From the NCBI GenBank assembly GCA_041743105.1, contig JBGTNI010000112.1, positions 1 through 59,892 on the forward strand: a stretch of DNA of 59,892 bases, written 5' to 3'. This DNA is from QHCE01 sp041743105 (lineage in GTDB: Bacteria; Actinomycetota; Actinomycetes; Mycobacteriales; QHCE01). Shown here in pieces: positions 1-8,447 of the stretch (positions within the stretch are counted from its first letter, which is position 1; each line of letters begins with the position of its first letter). The translations under genes were made by a program, and so were the position numbers. The notes beneath the pieces are model-generated. The model saw only the letters and a program-made list of their open reading frames with translations, had not been told where the DNA came from and searched no databases.

Positions 1-13
1 GCCACACACCCAC

Positions 14-114
14 AACACCACCGATGTGGTGTTACACCGCGGTAACCCGCACTATTCACACCTGTAACACCACTGATGTGGTGTTACATCGCGGTAACCC
101 GCACTATTCACACC
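14..114 (+). repeat. tandem hairpin repeat in 23S-5S spacer
   Basis: Two 49-bp copies at 14-62 and 66-114 (period 52) differ only at 22/74 and 37/89. Each holds an inverted repeat. In copy 2 an 11-bp perfect stem (TGTAACACCAC pairing with GTGGTGTTACA) closes on a TGAT loop; copy 1 has an 8-bp stem. The repeats sit just before the 5S gene, so they may fold in the rRNA precursor as processing signals. That role is inference. Confidence 0.75.
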
Positions 115-183
115 CACACCCACCAATAAACCCCACCAAAACTTCCCCACCACCCCCAAAACGGGTGGTGCGCGGAAACACAC

Positions 184-301
184 GTTCGGTGGCCATAGCG
201 GAAGGGAAACGCCCGGAACCATTCCGAACCCGGCAGCTAAGCCTTCCAGCGCCGATGGTACTGCACCCACCAAAGTGCGGAAGAGTAGGACACCACCGAA
301 C
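184..301 (+). rRNA. rrf: 5S ribosomal RNA
   Basis: The roughly 118-nt segment has the actinobacterial 5S layout: a start around GTTCGGTGGC, the internal CGGAACCATTCCGAACCCGG block, and a 3' end GGACACCACCGAAC that pairs with the 5' end. A strong terminator follows at 316. It closes an rRNA operon whose 16S and 23S genes lie before the window. Ends may be off by one or two bases. Confidence 0.93.
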
Positions 302-315
302 ACAAAACACACAAA

Positions 316-357
316 CCGCGGGAGCGACACACCACCGTCGCTCCCGCGGCTCTATTT
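316..357 (+). terminator. rRNA operon terminator
   Basis: A perfect 13-bp inverted repeat (316-328 with 337-349, CCGCGGGAGCGAC arm, 8-nt loop) is followed by CTCTATTTA. It lies 14 nt after the 5S gene and ends 36 nt before the pheA start, so it should separate the two transcripts. Confidence 0.88.
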
Positions 358-385
358 ACAGAAACACACACGAACGGCTACCTTC

Positions 386-1342
386 ATGAGCCTCCGCTAT
401 ACTTATTTAGGCCCTAGGGGAACTTTTTGTGAGCAGGCGCTTCAGAATGTTAATGTGCCACATAACGCCGAGCTCTCCCCCATGCCAACTATCACGGACG
501 CGCTGGATGAAGTTTTTAATGGTAATGCGGATGCAGCGCTAGTCCCACTAGATAATTCAGTCGAAGGATCAGTTCGTCCAACACTGGATTACTTAATCGC
601 CAGTGAGTCGTTGATAATCTCGCAAGAGATTCTACTCCCCGTCTCGTTTAGTTTGTATGCGCGTCCAGGCAGTGGCTTAAACGCTATTAATACGATTGCT
701 ACGCACCCCCATGCCGAGGCGCAATGTCGTGGGTGGTTGAAATCGAATCTTCCTTACACGAAAACTATTAGCACAGCATCCACCGCCGATGCTGCTGCCG
801 CAGTCAGCCGTGGAGAATACGATGCCGCGATATGTGCCTCAGTAGCTGGGGAGGACTACGCACTTAATCAGCTGAGCGCAGATATCGCCGACAGAAAAGA
901 TGGCGTTACTCGATTTGTGCTGATCACGCGGATAAAGAGACCGCCACTCCCGACGGGGAACGACGTCACCTCGCTACTTGTTTTCATCTCCAATGATCGG
1001 GCTGGAGCTCTACTGGAGGTCCTTACTCAGTTCTTTGTCCGGGGCGTCAATTTAACCCGCATTGAATCTAGGCCGACAGAGAAAAGACTTGGCCGGTATT
1101 GTTTCTTCTTCGATTGTGAAGGGCATATCGAGGATCTGCGGCTAGCTGAGGCTCTCATGGGATTACATCGAATCTGCGCGGAAGTAAGGTTCTTAGGTTC
1201 TTATCCGAAAGATATCGCGGCTGATGGTGAGCTGAAAGATTCGGTTCTGCAGTCTTCCAGCGGAGCGTCTGACCGTGACTTCGCCGCCGCCGAGGAGTGG
1301 ATAGCACGGCTACGCGATCCCGGTGCGGCCCGGGGGCAATGA
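386..1342 (+). CDS. pheA: prephenate dehydratase
   Basis: Converts prephenate to phenylpyruvate in phenylalanine synthesis. The 318-residue length is normal for the monofunctional enzyme. The N-terminal half is the periplasmic-binding-like catalytic domain (YLGPRGTF start, ALVPLDNSVEGSV, and the catalytic KDGVTRFVLI segment with T-R-F). The C-terminal ACT domain carries the Phe-sensing ESRP motif, which implies allosteric feedback by phenylalanine. I chose the ATG at 386 because the family start MxxRYTYLGPxG begins there; the longer open frame runs back through the rRNA terminator. Codon usage is noticeably more A/T-rich than that of serS downstream. tyrA, which competes for the same substrate, is far away at 28278. 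Confidence 0.95.
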   Translation: MSLRYTYLGPRGTFCEQALQNVNVPHNAELSPMPTITDALDEVFNGNADAALVPLDNSVEGSVRPTLDYLIASESLIISQEILLPVSFSLYARPGSGLNAINTIATHPHAEAQCRGWLKSNLPYTKTISTASTADAAAAVSRGEYDAAICASVAGEDYALNQLSADIADRKDGVTRFVLITRIKRPPLPTGNDVTSLLVFISNDRAGALLEVLTQFFVRGVNLTRIESRPTEKRLGRYCFFFDCEGHIEDLRLAEALMGLHRICAEVRFLGSYPKDIAADGELKDSVLQSSSGASDRDFAAAEEWIARLRDPGAARGQ

Positions 1343-1349
1343 CGTTCGA

Positions 1350-2057
1350 CTACCCGCCGACAATGTTGCCAAGCAGTCCGCCGCTGCTACCCGCCGGCGT
1401 GAGCGGACCTTCGGACGGCTGAATGATCACAAAACCCTGGCCTTGAAAAACAACCTGAAACAGCTCGCCTGAGCCGCCCTTAAGAATCGATTTCATGCTT
1501 TGGGAACGCTGGATGTTTGTCTGCAACTGCGCAGACCAGCCAACCACCGCATCGGTATCGACCAGCACCGGCAGTTGCGGCGTAACCGGAATGACGAGCG
1601 GATCGCCGTCGCAGCTGATAGCTAGCCGACCCTGCCCGGAGAACAGTGAGTTGAAGAGTCCTCCGCCGAACATCCCCGCGCCCTTAACCATTTTGATCTC
1701 ATACTGCAGGGAAGGGTCGAAGCAGAGCACGTTGCGCCCGTTGATCGATAGCCCGTCGCCGGGTTCCAGATCGATCAGAAAGCATTTATGCGCTAGCGAG
1801 GCGAACCACATCTCGCCCTGGCCGCGCACTGACATCAACGCCAGGCCCTCGCCAGTGACGGCACGTTTGAGAAAGTTACCCGCGCCTTGACTCTTGGTCT
1901 CGATACCCAAGTTGCCTCGATAGGCCACCATGGCACCTTGCCGGGCCAGCAGCTCGCCATTAACGGTGGCCTTTACGCAGCGGCTGTGTTGCAATCCGAT
2001 TCCGGGTTGAGTCGGAGGCTGAGCCATGTTCTTGGCGTCAAATAGCTCGCTACGCAT
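1350..2057 (-). CDS. AIM24 family protein
   Basis: A 235-residue protein of the AIM24 (formerly DUF124) family, a beta-rich fold with no settled bacterial function. Visible family features are the glycine-rich blocks GEGLALMSVRGQGEMWFA and FGGGLFNSLFSGQGRL, and the late QGQGFVIIQPSEG segment. It has no signal peptide or membrane segment. The ATG at 2057 is preceded by AAGGAG at suitable spacing. It lies 29 nt downstream of the metallopeptidase gene on the same strand and could share its transcript. It converges with pheA, leaving only 7 nt between stops, with no terminator visible there. Confidence 0.85.
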   Translation of the reverse strand: MRSELFDAKNMAQPPTQPGIGLQHSRCVKATVNGELLARQGAMVAYRGNLGIETKSQGAGNFLKRAVTGEGLALMSVRGQGEMWFASLAHKCFLIDLEPGDGLSINGRNVLCFDPSLQYEIKMVKGAGMFGGGLFNSLFSGQGRLAISCDGDPLVIPVTPQLPVLVDTDAVVGWSAQLQTNIQRSQSMKSILKGGSGELFQVVFQGQGFVIIQPSEGPLTPAGSSGGLLGNIVGG

Positions 2058-2086
2058 GCGCGTTCTCCTTGGTCGGGTGTGGTGGG

Positions 2087-2437
2087 TTAGCCCCAGCCCA
2101 GCTCATGAAGCCGGTCGTCGTCAATGCCGAAGTGGTGGGCGATCTCGTGCACCACGGTGACGGTGACTTCTCGCACCACATCGGCTTGCGTTTCACACAG
2201 TCGTAATATGGGGTTTCGGTACACAGTAATCTGATCCGGCAACGTGACCACACTGCCGTACTCCCAGCCGCGGTCGGTGAGTGCATAGCCCTCGTAGAGT
2301 CCCAGGAGCTCGCCGTCTTCCGGCTCGTCCTCGACGACCACGACCACATTGTCCATCTGCTCCAACAACTCGACGGGTATGTCGTCGAGTGCCTGGCTCA
2401 CCAGGTCCTCGAAATGTTGTCTATCAATCTGTAGCAC
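2087..2437 (-). CDS. small zincin-like metallopeptidase family protein
   Basis: A protein of about 116 residues in the actinobacterial 'metallopeptidase family' conserved near serS. It carries HEIAHHFGIDDDRLHELG, matching the HExxHxxGxxD zinc site of minimal zincins. The acidic stretch before LLGLYEGYALTDR is also typical. The start is uncertain: GTG 2437 gives the usual N-terminus (V-L-Q-I-D-R-Q-H-F-E), while GTG 2464 adds nine residues and would overlap the divergent AbiEi start. No good Shine-Dalgarno site is seen before either. The substrate is unknown in the family. Confidence 0.85.
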   Translation of the reverse strand: MLQIDRQHFEDLVSQALDDIPVELLEQMDNVVVVVEDEPEDGELLGLYEGYALTDRGWEYGSVVTLPDQITVYRNPILRLCETQADVVREVTVTVVHEIAHHFGIDDDRLHELGWG

Positions 2438-2456
2438 ACCGGTATTGTCACTGAGT

Positions 2457-3137
2457 ATGGACACGGACGCGGCGGCGGGTCTACTAGGACAGCTGGGATC
2501 GGGCCAATACGGCATGTTCACGTCCGAGCAGGCTATGCAGCTGGGTATCGATGAACGGCTCCTTGAGGTACTGATAACCACACGCCGGATCACCCGCGTC
2601 GTCCCGGGCGCATACCGTCTAGCGGCAATAGAACCTGACCGCAGAGATGAGGCCTACGCTCTGTGGTTACGACTCGATCCGGTTACCGCCGCTAAGCTGC
2701 GAACCGCGCCCGGATGTGGCATCCTCTCACATGCTAGTGCCGCGAACTGGCTCGACCCGTTGGCATTTGGTGGCGTGGAACTCGCGGTTACAATCCCGCC
2801 CGGCGAGGGCGATCCGCCAGCCGTCGGCCACAATGCCGCGCGCATTCACATCCACCGCGCCGAGCTTGCAGAATCTGAGTGGTTCATTCATGACGGCGTT
2901 CCGGTCACGTCGCCCGCGCGAACTGTGATTGATCTCATGGACGATTATGACGAAGACTCGACCAGCGTCGGTCGCATGCTCGATGGGATGGTTCGAGCTG
3001 GGGTGGTCGATCTCTCTGATCTATCGAGCGACCTAAACGCCTACGCGCAGCGGGAAGGCTACGGCGATGGTGGGCGCTTGCTGAAGCTCTTAGACAACGC
3101 GGCCGCTCCTGATGGCGAGCATCGGCTGAGGCCTTAG
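2457..3137 (+). CDS. AbiEi-type antitoxin of a type IV toxin-antitoxin pair
   Basis: This 226-residue protein starts with a winged-helix domain (roughly residues 14-55, QYGMFTSEQAMQLGI through TRVVPGAYRLA) as in AbiEi antitoxins, which repress their own promoter. The C-terminal half has the family pattern ILSHASAANWLDPL and VTSPARTVIDLMDD. The ATG at 2457 has no Shine-Dalgarno but lies 8 nt after TATTGT, a possible -10 box, so the mRNA may be leaderless. The stop is 3 nt before the toxin gene. In type IV systems the antitoxin opposes the toxin's effect rather than binding it. Pairing with the next gene makes the call strong. Confidence 0.85.
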   Translation: MDTDAAAGLLGQLGSGQYGMFTSEQAMQLGIDERLLEVLITTRRITRVVPGAYRLAAIEPDRRDEAYALWLRLDPVTAAKLRTAPGCGILSHASAANWLDPLAFGGVELAVTIPPGEGDPPAVGHNAARIHIHRAELAESEWFIHDGVPVTSPARTVIDLMDDYDEDSTSVGRMLDGMVRAGVVDLSDLSSDLNAYAQREGYGDGGRLLKLLDNAAAPDGEHRLRP

Positions 3138-3140
3138 CCA

Positions 3141-4298
3141 ATGGAAGCGCCCTCCGCGCACCCGAATCACGTTGCCCCGTGGTTCAAGCTTCGCTTTCCA
3201 AACCCTGCCGCGCTTATCGAGTACGTATCGCCTAGGTTCGACGCGCATGCTGACGCAAGTCATTTTATAGCTGACCGGATTATGGCCCGGATGGGTGCGG
3301 GTGTCGTTGTAGGTGGAAGTCGAGCGACAGGTTTTCCGGCTAACGTTTTGAGTGGTCGCGGGGTTAGAGACCTGGATGTAAGCCTGCCGCTGCAAGGTCC
3401 TGAGCTGCTTGCCTTGGAAGATGAGGGACGACATAAGGCCTTGGATCGGATCGTCGCGGGTTTCCTCACCACGGATCTCGGAGACTATGTAACTTTGGAG
3501 CCGCATCGAGTTAAAGAGGGCGATGCGGGTGCGCTGTATAAGGTGATAGCGAAGGTCGGTTCGCAACGTATTGGCGATACCTACCTCGACGTCGATTGCG
3601 ATCCGCATTTAGCTGCGCCCGTCGTCTATTCCAACGAACCTTTCTGTAGGACAGAGATCCCAGGTTTGACTCCGGGGCTTCGGACACTGCAGAACCCCGC
3701 CGATGTTTTCGCCGGCAAGGTGGAAGCGATAAATCTGATGGCCGCCGCGGGAGATAAACCTAGATACGCCCGTCACCTGTGCGACCTACGTCAGATGTTG
3801 GCCCTGGGCCTGGTGGACAAGCGGATGGCCGCCGCTTCTATTGCCGCCATCTCCCGAAAGACCGGTCGACCGCTATCGGAGATGTTTCCGTTGCGGTATA
3901 TAGGAAGCGCGTCGGACCGATACCGGAGCCAGCGGAAGAAAGTTTCACCGGGCGAGAGCCTTCCGATGCATATTCTCAGTCGAGATTTTCACGAAGTCAG
4001 TGCCGCACTGCGTCCGATTATCGCCGCTGCCGATCGTGGGGACACTCGGCCTACCGTGAGCAGCGCTGACATTGCGGCAATGCTGGCTCATGAGCCGACG
4101 CCGCCGGGTCTATCGCCCGCAGATTCTTCGCGGCGAGGCACCTTTCCCGTAGCGCCACCAGAAGAAATAGCTGGCGCCATTCAGCAGATTCCATCCCCGG
4201 ATAGTCACCAGGCTCCTACCGGGGATCGCGGCAGGGTTACGCGGGCGAGTAAGGCGAGCGAGTCGCCCTCTCGAAGTAGTCGCTCGCCTAGCCGTTAA
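3141..4298 (+). CDS. AbiEii-type nucleotidyltransferase toxin
   Basis: A 385-residue member of the AbiEii/AbiGii nucleotidyltransferase toxin family; studied relatives modify tRNA acceptor ends or bind GTP. Visible motifs are GGSRATG at 58-64, the metal-binding D77-x-D79 (RDLDV), K193 in FAGKVEAI, and RYARHLCDLRQML, the family's motif IV. Roughly the last 90 residues are low-complexity (Pro/Ser/Arg-rich, ending SPSRSSRSPSR), which is not part of the catalytic fold and looks disordered. It is coupled to the AbiEi gene with a 3-nt gap. The likely role is phage defence or plasmid/island maintenance, by family analogy. Confidence 0.85.
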   Translation: MEAPSAHPNHVAPWFKLRFPNPAALIEYVSPRFDAHADASHFIADRIMARMGAGVVVGGSRATGFPANVLSGRGVRDLDVSLPLQGPELLALEDEGRHKALDRIVAGFLTTDLGDYVTLEPHRVKEGDAGALYKVIAKVGSQRIGDTYLDVDCDPHLAAPVVYSNEPFCRTEIPGLTPGLRTLQNPADVFAGKVEAINLMAAAGDKPRYARHLCDLRQMLALGLVDKRMAAASIAAISRKTGRPLSEMFPLRYIGSASDRYRSQRKKVSPGESLPMHILSRDFHEVSAALRPIIAAADRGDTRPTVSSADIAAMLAHEPTPPGLSPADSSRRGTFPVAPPEEIAGAIQQIPSPDSHQAPTGDRGRVTRASKASESPSRSSRSPSR

Positions 4299-4349
4299 AC
4301 GGCGGATCGATTCGGCCAGGTCTCGCACCCGCGAGTAAGCTCGGCCGGC

Positions 4350-5621
4350 GTGATAGACCTACGCTTACTTCGTGAGAATCCAGACCGTGTCCGCGCCAGC
4401 CAGCGGGCCCGCGGCGAGTCCGAGGATCTGGTAGACAGCCTGCTTGCCGCCGACGAGCGGCGCCGCTCGGCTATCGCGGCTGCCGACTCGCTGCGCGCGG
4501 AACAGAAGCACAGTTCGGCCGCTGTGGCAAAAGCTTCGCCAGAGGAACGCTCGGAGCTGCTACGCGCGGCGCAAGAACTTGCCGCGCGAGTGAAGGCCGC
4601 CCAAGCGCAGCAGGCTCAGGCGCAGGTGGAACTCGATGAGGCGCAGCTTGCCATCCCGAACGTTATCGAAAACGGCACGCCTCCCGGAGGCGAAGACGAC
4701 TACGTGGTGCTCCGCGAGGTAGGCGAGAAGTCACCGCCGGAGGTCGTACGTGACCACCTTGAGCTGGGTGAACTGCTTGGCGCGATCGATACCGAGCGGG
4801 GAGCCAAGGTTTCGGGCGCGCGCTTCTACTACCTCACAGGTGTGGGGGCGTTGCTGCAGTTAGCCATGCTGCAGGCCGCGATCGAACAGGCGGTAGCGGC
4901 AGGTTTCACTCCTATGATCACCCCGACCTTGGTCAAGCCTGAAGTGATGGGTGGCACCGGTTTCTTAGGTGCGCACGCCGACGAGGTGTACCGCCTCGAT
5001 GCCGACGACTTGTACCTGGTCGGTACTTCTGAAGTGCCTCTAGCGGGTTACCACATGAACGAGATCTTGGACTTGTCCGACGGACCCAAGCGGTATGCCG
5101 GATGGTCGTCGTGTTACCGGCGCGAAGCCGGCTCCTACGGTAAGGACACCCGCGGCATTCTGCGGGTTCACCAGTTCGACAAGGTGGAGATGTTCTCCTA
5201 CTGCCCTCCCGAAGACGCCGCCGCTGAACATCAACGGTTGCTGGCTTGGGAAGAGGAGATGCTCGCGAAGGTAGAGCTGCCGTATCGGGTCATCGACGTG
5301 GCCGCGGGCGACCTGGGTTCCAGCGCGGCCCGCAAGTTCGACTGCGAGGCGTGGCTACCTAGCCAAGGCCGATACCGCGAGGTGACGTCGACGTCGAACT
5401 GCACGCAGTACCAGGCGCGCCGCCTCAACATCCGGTACCGCGATTCCGACGGCAGATCGATGCCCGCGGCCACGCTGAACGGAACCCTAGCGACCACCCG
5501 CTGGATCGTGGCGATCCTAGAGAATCACCAGCAACCTGACGGTTCGGTACGGGTACCTAAAGCGCTACAGCCCTATTTGGGTGGTCGCGAACTGCTGGAA
5601 CCACAGGGTGGCCTCCAATAG
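4350..5621 (+). CDS. serS: seryl-tRNA synthetase
   Basis: Charges tRNA-Ser with serine. At 423 residues it is full length. The N-terminal arm (about residues 25-100) is the Ala/Glu/Arg-rich antiparallel coiled coil that grips the long variable arm of tRNA-Ser. Class II motif 2 appears as SSCYRREAGSYGKDTRGILR followed by VHQFDKVEMF, and motif 3 as GTLATTRWIVAILENHQ. The start is GTG 4350 (MIDLRLLRENPDRVRASQ). Two tRNA-Ser genes follow within 4 kb. The stop codon lies inside the left arm of a 16-bp inverted repeat. Confidence 0.97.
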   Translation: MIDLRLLRENPDRVRASQRARGESEDLVDSLLAADERRRSAIAAADSLRAEQKHSSAAVAKASPEERSELLRAAQELAARVKAAQAQQAQAQVELDEAQLAIPNVIENGTPPGGEDDYVVLREVGEKSPPEVVRDHLELGELLGAIDTERGAKVSGARFYYLTGVGALLQLAMLQAAIEQAVAAGFTPMITPTLVKPEVMGGTGFLGAHADEVYRLDADDLYLVGTSEVPLAGYHMNEILDLSDGPKRYAGWSSCYRREAGSYGKDTRGILRVHQFDKVEMFSYCPPEDAAAEHQRLLAWEEEMLAKVELPYRVIDVAAGDLGSSAARKFDCEAWLPSQGRYREVTSTSNCTQYQARRLNIRYRDSDGRSMPAATLNGTLATTRWIVAILENHQQPDGSVRVPKALQPYLGGRELLEPQGGLQ

Positions 5622-5725
5622 GCCCCTGCCTACGTTCTCGTCGCCTTGCTTACCCATTCCGCTTCGCTCCATTTTCGTACGCGGCGGCTCCTGCGGCCTT
5701 GGCAGATGACCTATTGGAGGCCACC
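5607..5725. repeat. 16-bp inverted repeat spanning the serS stop codon
   Basis: GGTGGCCTCCAATAGG at 5607-5622 is the exact reverse complement of 5710-5725. The arms are 87 nt apart, the left one containing the serS stop. Together they could fold the intergenic RNA of either strand between serS and the convergent bpa gene. No T-tract follows, so this is not a canonical terminator. Confidence 0.7.
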
Positions 5726-5736
5726 TGAGGGTACGG

Positions 5737-6324
5737 CTAGAGATACTGACCGGTGCCGGTCACGCTGCCCTCGTCGCCTTCGGTGGAGCCGCCGCCTAGG
5801 CCGCCGCCCATGGTCAGCTGCGGAGTACGCCGCATTTGTTCTAGCTGTACACGTGCCGCCATCTGCTGGGCCACCAGCGTGGCCTGGATGCCGTGGAACA
5901 GTCCCTCTAGCCACCCGACCAGCTGGGCCTGGGCGATGCGAAGCTCCGGCTCGCTGGGGGTGCGTTCGTCGCTGAATGGTAGCGATAGCCTCTCTAGCTC
6001 TTCGCGTAGCTCCGTAGCGAGACCATCCTCCAGCTCCTTGATGGAGCGGGAATGAATTTCCCGGAGTCGTACCCGGCCTGCCTCGTCCAACGGCGCTGCG
6101 CGCACCTCCTCCAGGAGCTGCTTGATCATGCTGCCGACTCGCATCACTTTGCCCGGCTGTTCTACCAGACGAGACGGGTCGTTGTCGGATTCATCGTCGG
6201 ACTTCGCCGTGTCGACATCAACGGTCCCGATCGGTTTACCGTCTGGGCCGACCACGACGACGGTGTTGGGACTGTCCTCCGAGGAGTTCCGTTCCGATTC
6301 AGAGGCCTGTTCAGATGTGGTCAT
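5737..6324 (-). CDS. bpa: bacterial proteasome activator Bpa
   Basis: A 195-residue homologue of mycobacterial Bpa (PafE), which forms a ring on the 20S proteasome and opens its gate for ATP-independent degradation of unfolded proteins. The diagnostic end is the C-terminal G-Q-Y-L, the motif that docks into proteasome alpha pockets. The middle (RLVEQPGKVMRVGSMIKQLL onward to AARVQLEQMRRTP) is the four-helix core. The acidic N-terminus (about 1-45) and glycine-rich tail look disordered. The ATG at 6324 follows a GGGGAGGA ribosome binding site. Its presence implies the genome encodes a 20S proteasome elsewhere. Confidence 0.92.
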   Translation of the reverse strand: MTTSEQASESERNSSEDSPNTVVVVGPDGKPIGTVDVDTAKSDDESDNDPSRLVEQPGKVMRVGSMIKQLLEEVRAAPLDEAGRVRLREIHSRSIKELEDGLATELREELERLSLPFSDERTPSEPELRIAQAQLVGWLEGLFHGIQATLVAQQMAARVQLEQMRRTPQLTMGGGLGGGSTEGDEGSVTGTGQYL

Positions 6325-6420
6325 TGCTTAATCCTCCCCTATACCTGACCGTACCCATCGCGCCGGGGTTTCACGCTTGGGGACCGCCATGGGAGCTACC
6401 ATTCCAAGCCGTGAGGCGCG

Positions 6421-7395
6421 CTAGCGCACCAGGATGACTTTGCCGATGTGACCGCCTTCGTCAAAGTAGGTGTGGGCCGCGGCGGCGTCGGCCATGGCAA
6501 AGGCGCGATCGATCACCGGTTGCACGCGACCTACTTCCACTAGCGGCCAGACGTGCTCACGCACCTGCGAAACTATCTCGGCCTTCTCCGGTTGTGGCCT
6601 GGATCGCAGCGTGCTGCCAATAATCGACGCCCGTTTGGATAGCAGCGTTGCAATGTCGAGGTCGGCTCGTTTGCCGGACTGTGCACCGATGACCACGATA
6701 CGCCCGCTGACGGCGAGGCAGTGAAGGTCGCGATTGAGGTAGCTGCCCGCGACATGATCCACGATCACGTCGACGCCTCGCCCGTCGGTGACTTCCTTGA
6801 TAACGGCGACGAAATCTTCGGTGCGATAGTCGATGACGCGGAGCGCACCATAAGCGGCCAGGCGCTGTGCTTGCTCTGCCCGAGCGGTGCAGAACGCTCG
6901 AGCGCCATATGCTTGCGCCAGCTGTAGCGCCATGGTGCCGATGCCGCCGGAGCCGCCGTGGACCAGCAACGTTCCACCGGGCTGTAAGTGCGCAAGCGAG
7001 AACACGTTTGACCACACGGTGCAGGTGACTTCGGGCAATGCTGCAGCCGCGGTGAGCGCAATTCCACGCGGCACAGGAAGTAGCTGACTCGCCGGAACAG
7101 CCACGGCATCGGCATAACCACCGCCGGAAAGTAGTGCGCAGACCTCGTCGCCGACGTTCCAGGCATTCACAACGTCCCCGAGCTCGCTGATGCGGCCGGA
7201 GCATTCCAAGCCCAGAATATCCGGTGCTCCAGGTGGCGGCGGATATTTACCTTGGCGTTGCAGCGTGTCGGCGCGATTGAGCGCCGTCGCGGCGATCTCT
7301 ACAACCACTTCGCCGGGTGCCGGGGTGGGATCGGGCACGTCCTGTTCGGCGAGTACGTCGGGTCCACCTGGCTGGAGAATAGTGATTGCTCGCAT
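6421..7395 (-). CDS. NAD(P)H quinone oxidoreductase, MDR zinc-free type
   Basis: A 324-residue medium-chain dehydrogenase/reductase of the quinone oxidoreductase (QOR/PIG3-like) group. The N-terminal GroES-like domain has NRADTLQRQGKYPPPPG and LGLECSGRI, typical of zinc-free QOR. The Rossmann core has VHGGSGGIGTMALQLAQ for NAD(P)H binding. The zinc-structural cysteines are absent. It likely carries out NADPH-dependent reduction of quinones or enones in the cytoplasm. ATG 7395 (MRAITILQPGGPDVL) is the family start; the longer open frame crosses the tRNA region and is not used. Confidence 0.9.
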   Translation of the reverse strand: MRAITILQPGGPDVLAEQDVPDPTPAPGEVVVEIAATALNRADTLQRQGKYPPPPGAPDILGLECSGRISELGDVVNAWNVGDEVCALLSGGGYADAVAVPASQLLPVPRGIALTAAAALPEVTCTVWSNVFSLAHLQPGGTLLVHGGSGGIGTMALQLAQAYGARAFCTARAEQAQRLAAYGALRVIDYRTEDFVAVIKEVTDGRGVDVIVDHVAGSYLNRDLHCLAVSGRIVVIGAQSGKRADLDIATLLSKRASIIGSTLRSRPQPEKAEIVSQVREHVWPLVEVGRVQPVIDRAFAMADAAAAHTYFDEGGHIGKVILVR

Positions 7396-7473
7396 CCAGC
7401 TATCCTCGCTTAGCACGCATGAGAAGATGAAAGCGCACCGGTGAGCTCGCATAGCGACACGTCGAGCCCGCAA

Positions 7474-7562
7474 GGAGGGCTCGCATAGTGGCCTAGTGCG
7501 GCGGTCTTGAAAACCGCTATAGGGGGTGACTCCTATCGAGGGTTCGAATCCCTCGCCCTCCG
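7474..7562 (+). tRNA. tRNA-Ser(TGA)
   Basis: An 89-nt cloverleaf with acceptor GGAGGGC/GCCCTCC plus discriminator G at 7562. The anticodon loop CTTGAAA holds TGA at 7508-7510, a long class II variable arm (GGGGGTGACTCCT region) follows, and the T-loop is GGTTCGAATCC. No CCA is encoded. It reads UCN codons and is the substrate of the nearby SerS. Confidence 0.95.
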
Positions 7563-7620
7563 CTGAGGTCCGGGCATACTGCGGCATGAGATGTATCGCT
7601 GTGATTATGGGCGCCCACCC

Positions 7621-8280
7621 CTACGAGGTGTTCTCCAGTGAGCAGTGTTGGGCGCCCAGTAGTGCTAGGCACGGCTGGAGCTCATCGATGTGAACCTCGA
7701 TGGGGCAGTTCCACCGCTCGCGTTGCAGTTGGAAACATCGTTCTTGCCGGCGTTGGTCAGCTACGACATGGATCTGGTTGCCGTTGTCGAGGTAGCCCAG
7801 TTTTTCCGACACACGCTGGGATGCGGCGTTGTCATTGAACGCACTGGTACTGGCGGTTGTGGCTCCTAACCCGCGAAAGGCAAATTCAAGGACTGCTGCG
7901 CGCATGGCGGTGCCGATTCCTTGTCCTTGGAAGCGTTGACCGAGCCAAGAGCCGGTGGAGACCTGACGACCAATGCTGAAGTCCTTTCCTGATATGTCTT
8001 GTGTCCCCACGACACTGCCGTGGTGTAGCACCACGAAAGGGAGCGTCCAGCGCTGCGAGTCGATTTCGCTTAAGGCATGCCAGTGCCACTGCAACACCGA
8101 GCGCGCCCGCTGCTCTGGGGATCCGGCACTCCATGGCTGGCCGAAAGGCATGTAATTCTCTGGGTGAATGCCTTCGGCGGCGAGTTCTGCGAGCTGGTGC
8201 AACTCGGCGGTAGAAGGTAGTGACAACTCCAGATCTGGTGTGCGGAGTCGCAAGTGCTCTAGCGGCCAGTACCGTGTCAT
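7621..8280 (-). CDS. GNAT family N-acetyltransferase
   Basis: A 219-residue RimJ/RimL-like GNAT protein. Acetyl-CoA binding is indicated by GQRFQGQGIGTAMRAAVLEFAF (Q/RxxGxG/A motif A) followed by AFNDNAASQRVSEKLGY, the usual N-x-x-S-x-x-v-x-E-k-L-G-Y signature. The acceptor substrate cannot be deduced. The ATG at 8280 gives the expected N-terminus (MTRYWPLEHLRLRTPDLEL); an upstream GTG is possible. It lies between two tRNA-Ser genes on the opposite strand. Confidence 0.85.
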   Translation of the reverse strand: MTRYWPLEHLRLRTPDLELSLPSTAELHQLAELAAEGIHPENYMPFGQPWSAGSPEQRARSVLQWHWHALSEIDSQRWTLPFVVLHHGSVVGTQDISGKDFSIGRQVSTGSWLGQRFQGQGIGTAMRAAVLEFAFRGLGATTASTSAFNDNAASQRVSEKLGYLDNGNQIHVVADQRRQERCFQLQRERWNCPIEVHIDELQPCLALLGAQHCSLENTS

Positions 8281-8447
8281 GCTGACACTGTGCACGCCCG
8301 ATCGGGGCCGCGGCAACTTGTGGTCTCCAGTCGGGACCGACTCGAAGTCGTTGCCGCTGTCCCGGTAAAGTGCTACAGCTAGTACCGCTGCCGTGGTGCT
8401 GATCGTGTGAAGAGTAATCGTGACACTCGGGTGCTGTAGCAGCACTT

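Noticed and set aside
14..114. Two-copy repeat considered as a CRISPR start
   Set aside because: Only two copies, no unique spacers of uniform length, and location within the rRNA operon.
275..385. N-terminal extension of pheA by 37 codons
   Set aside because: It would start inside the 5S gene and run through the rRNA terminator; the family start is at 386.
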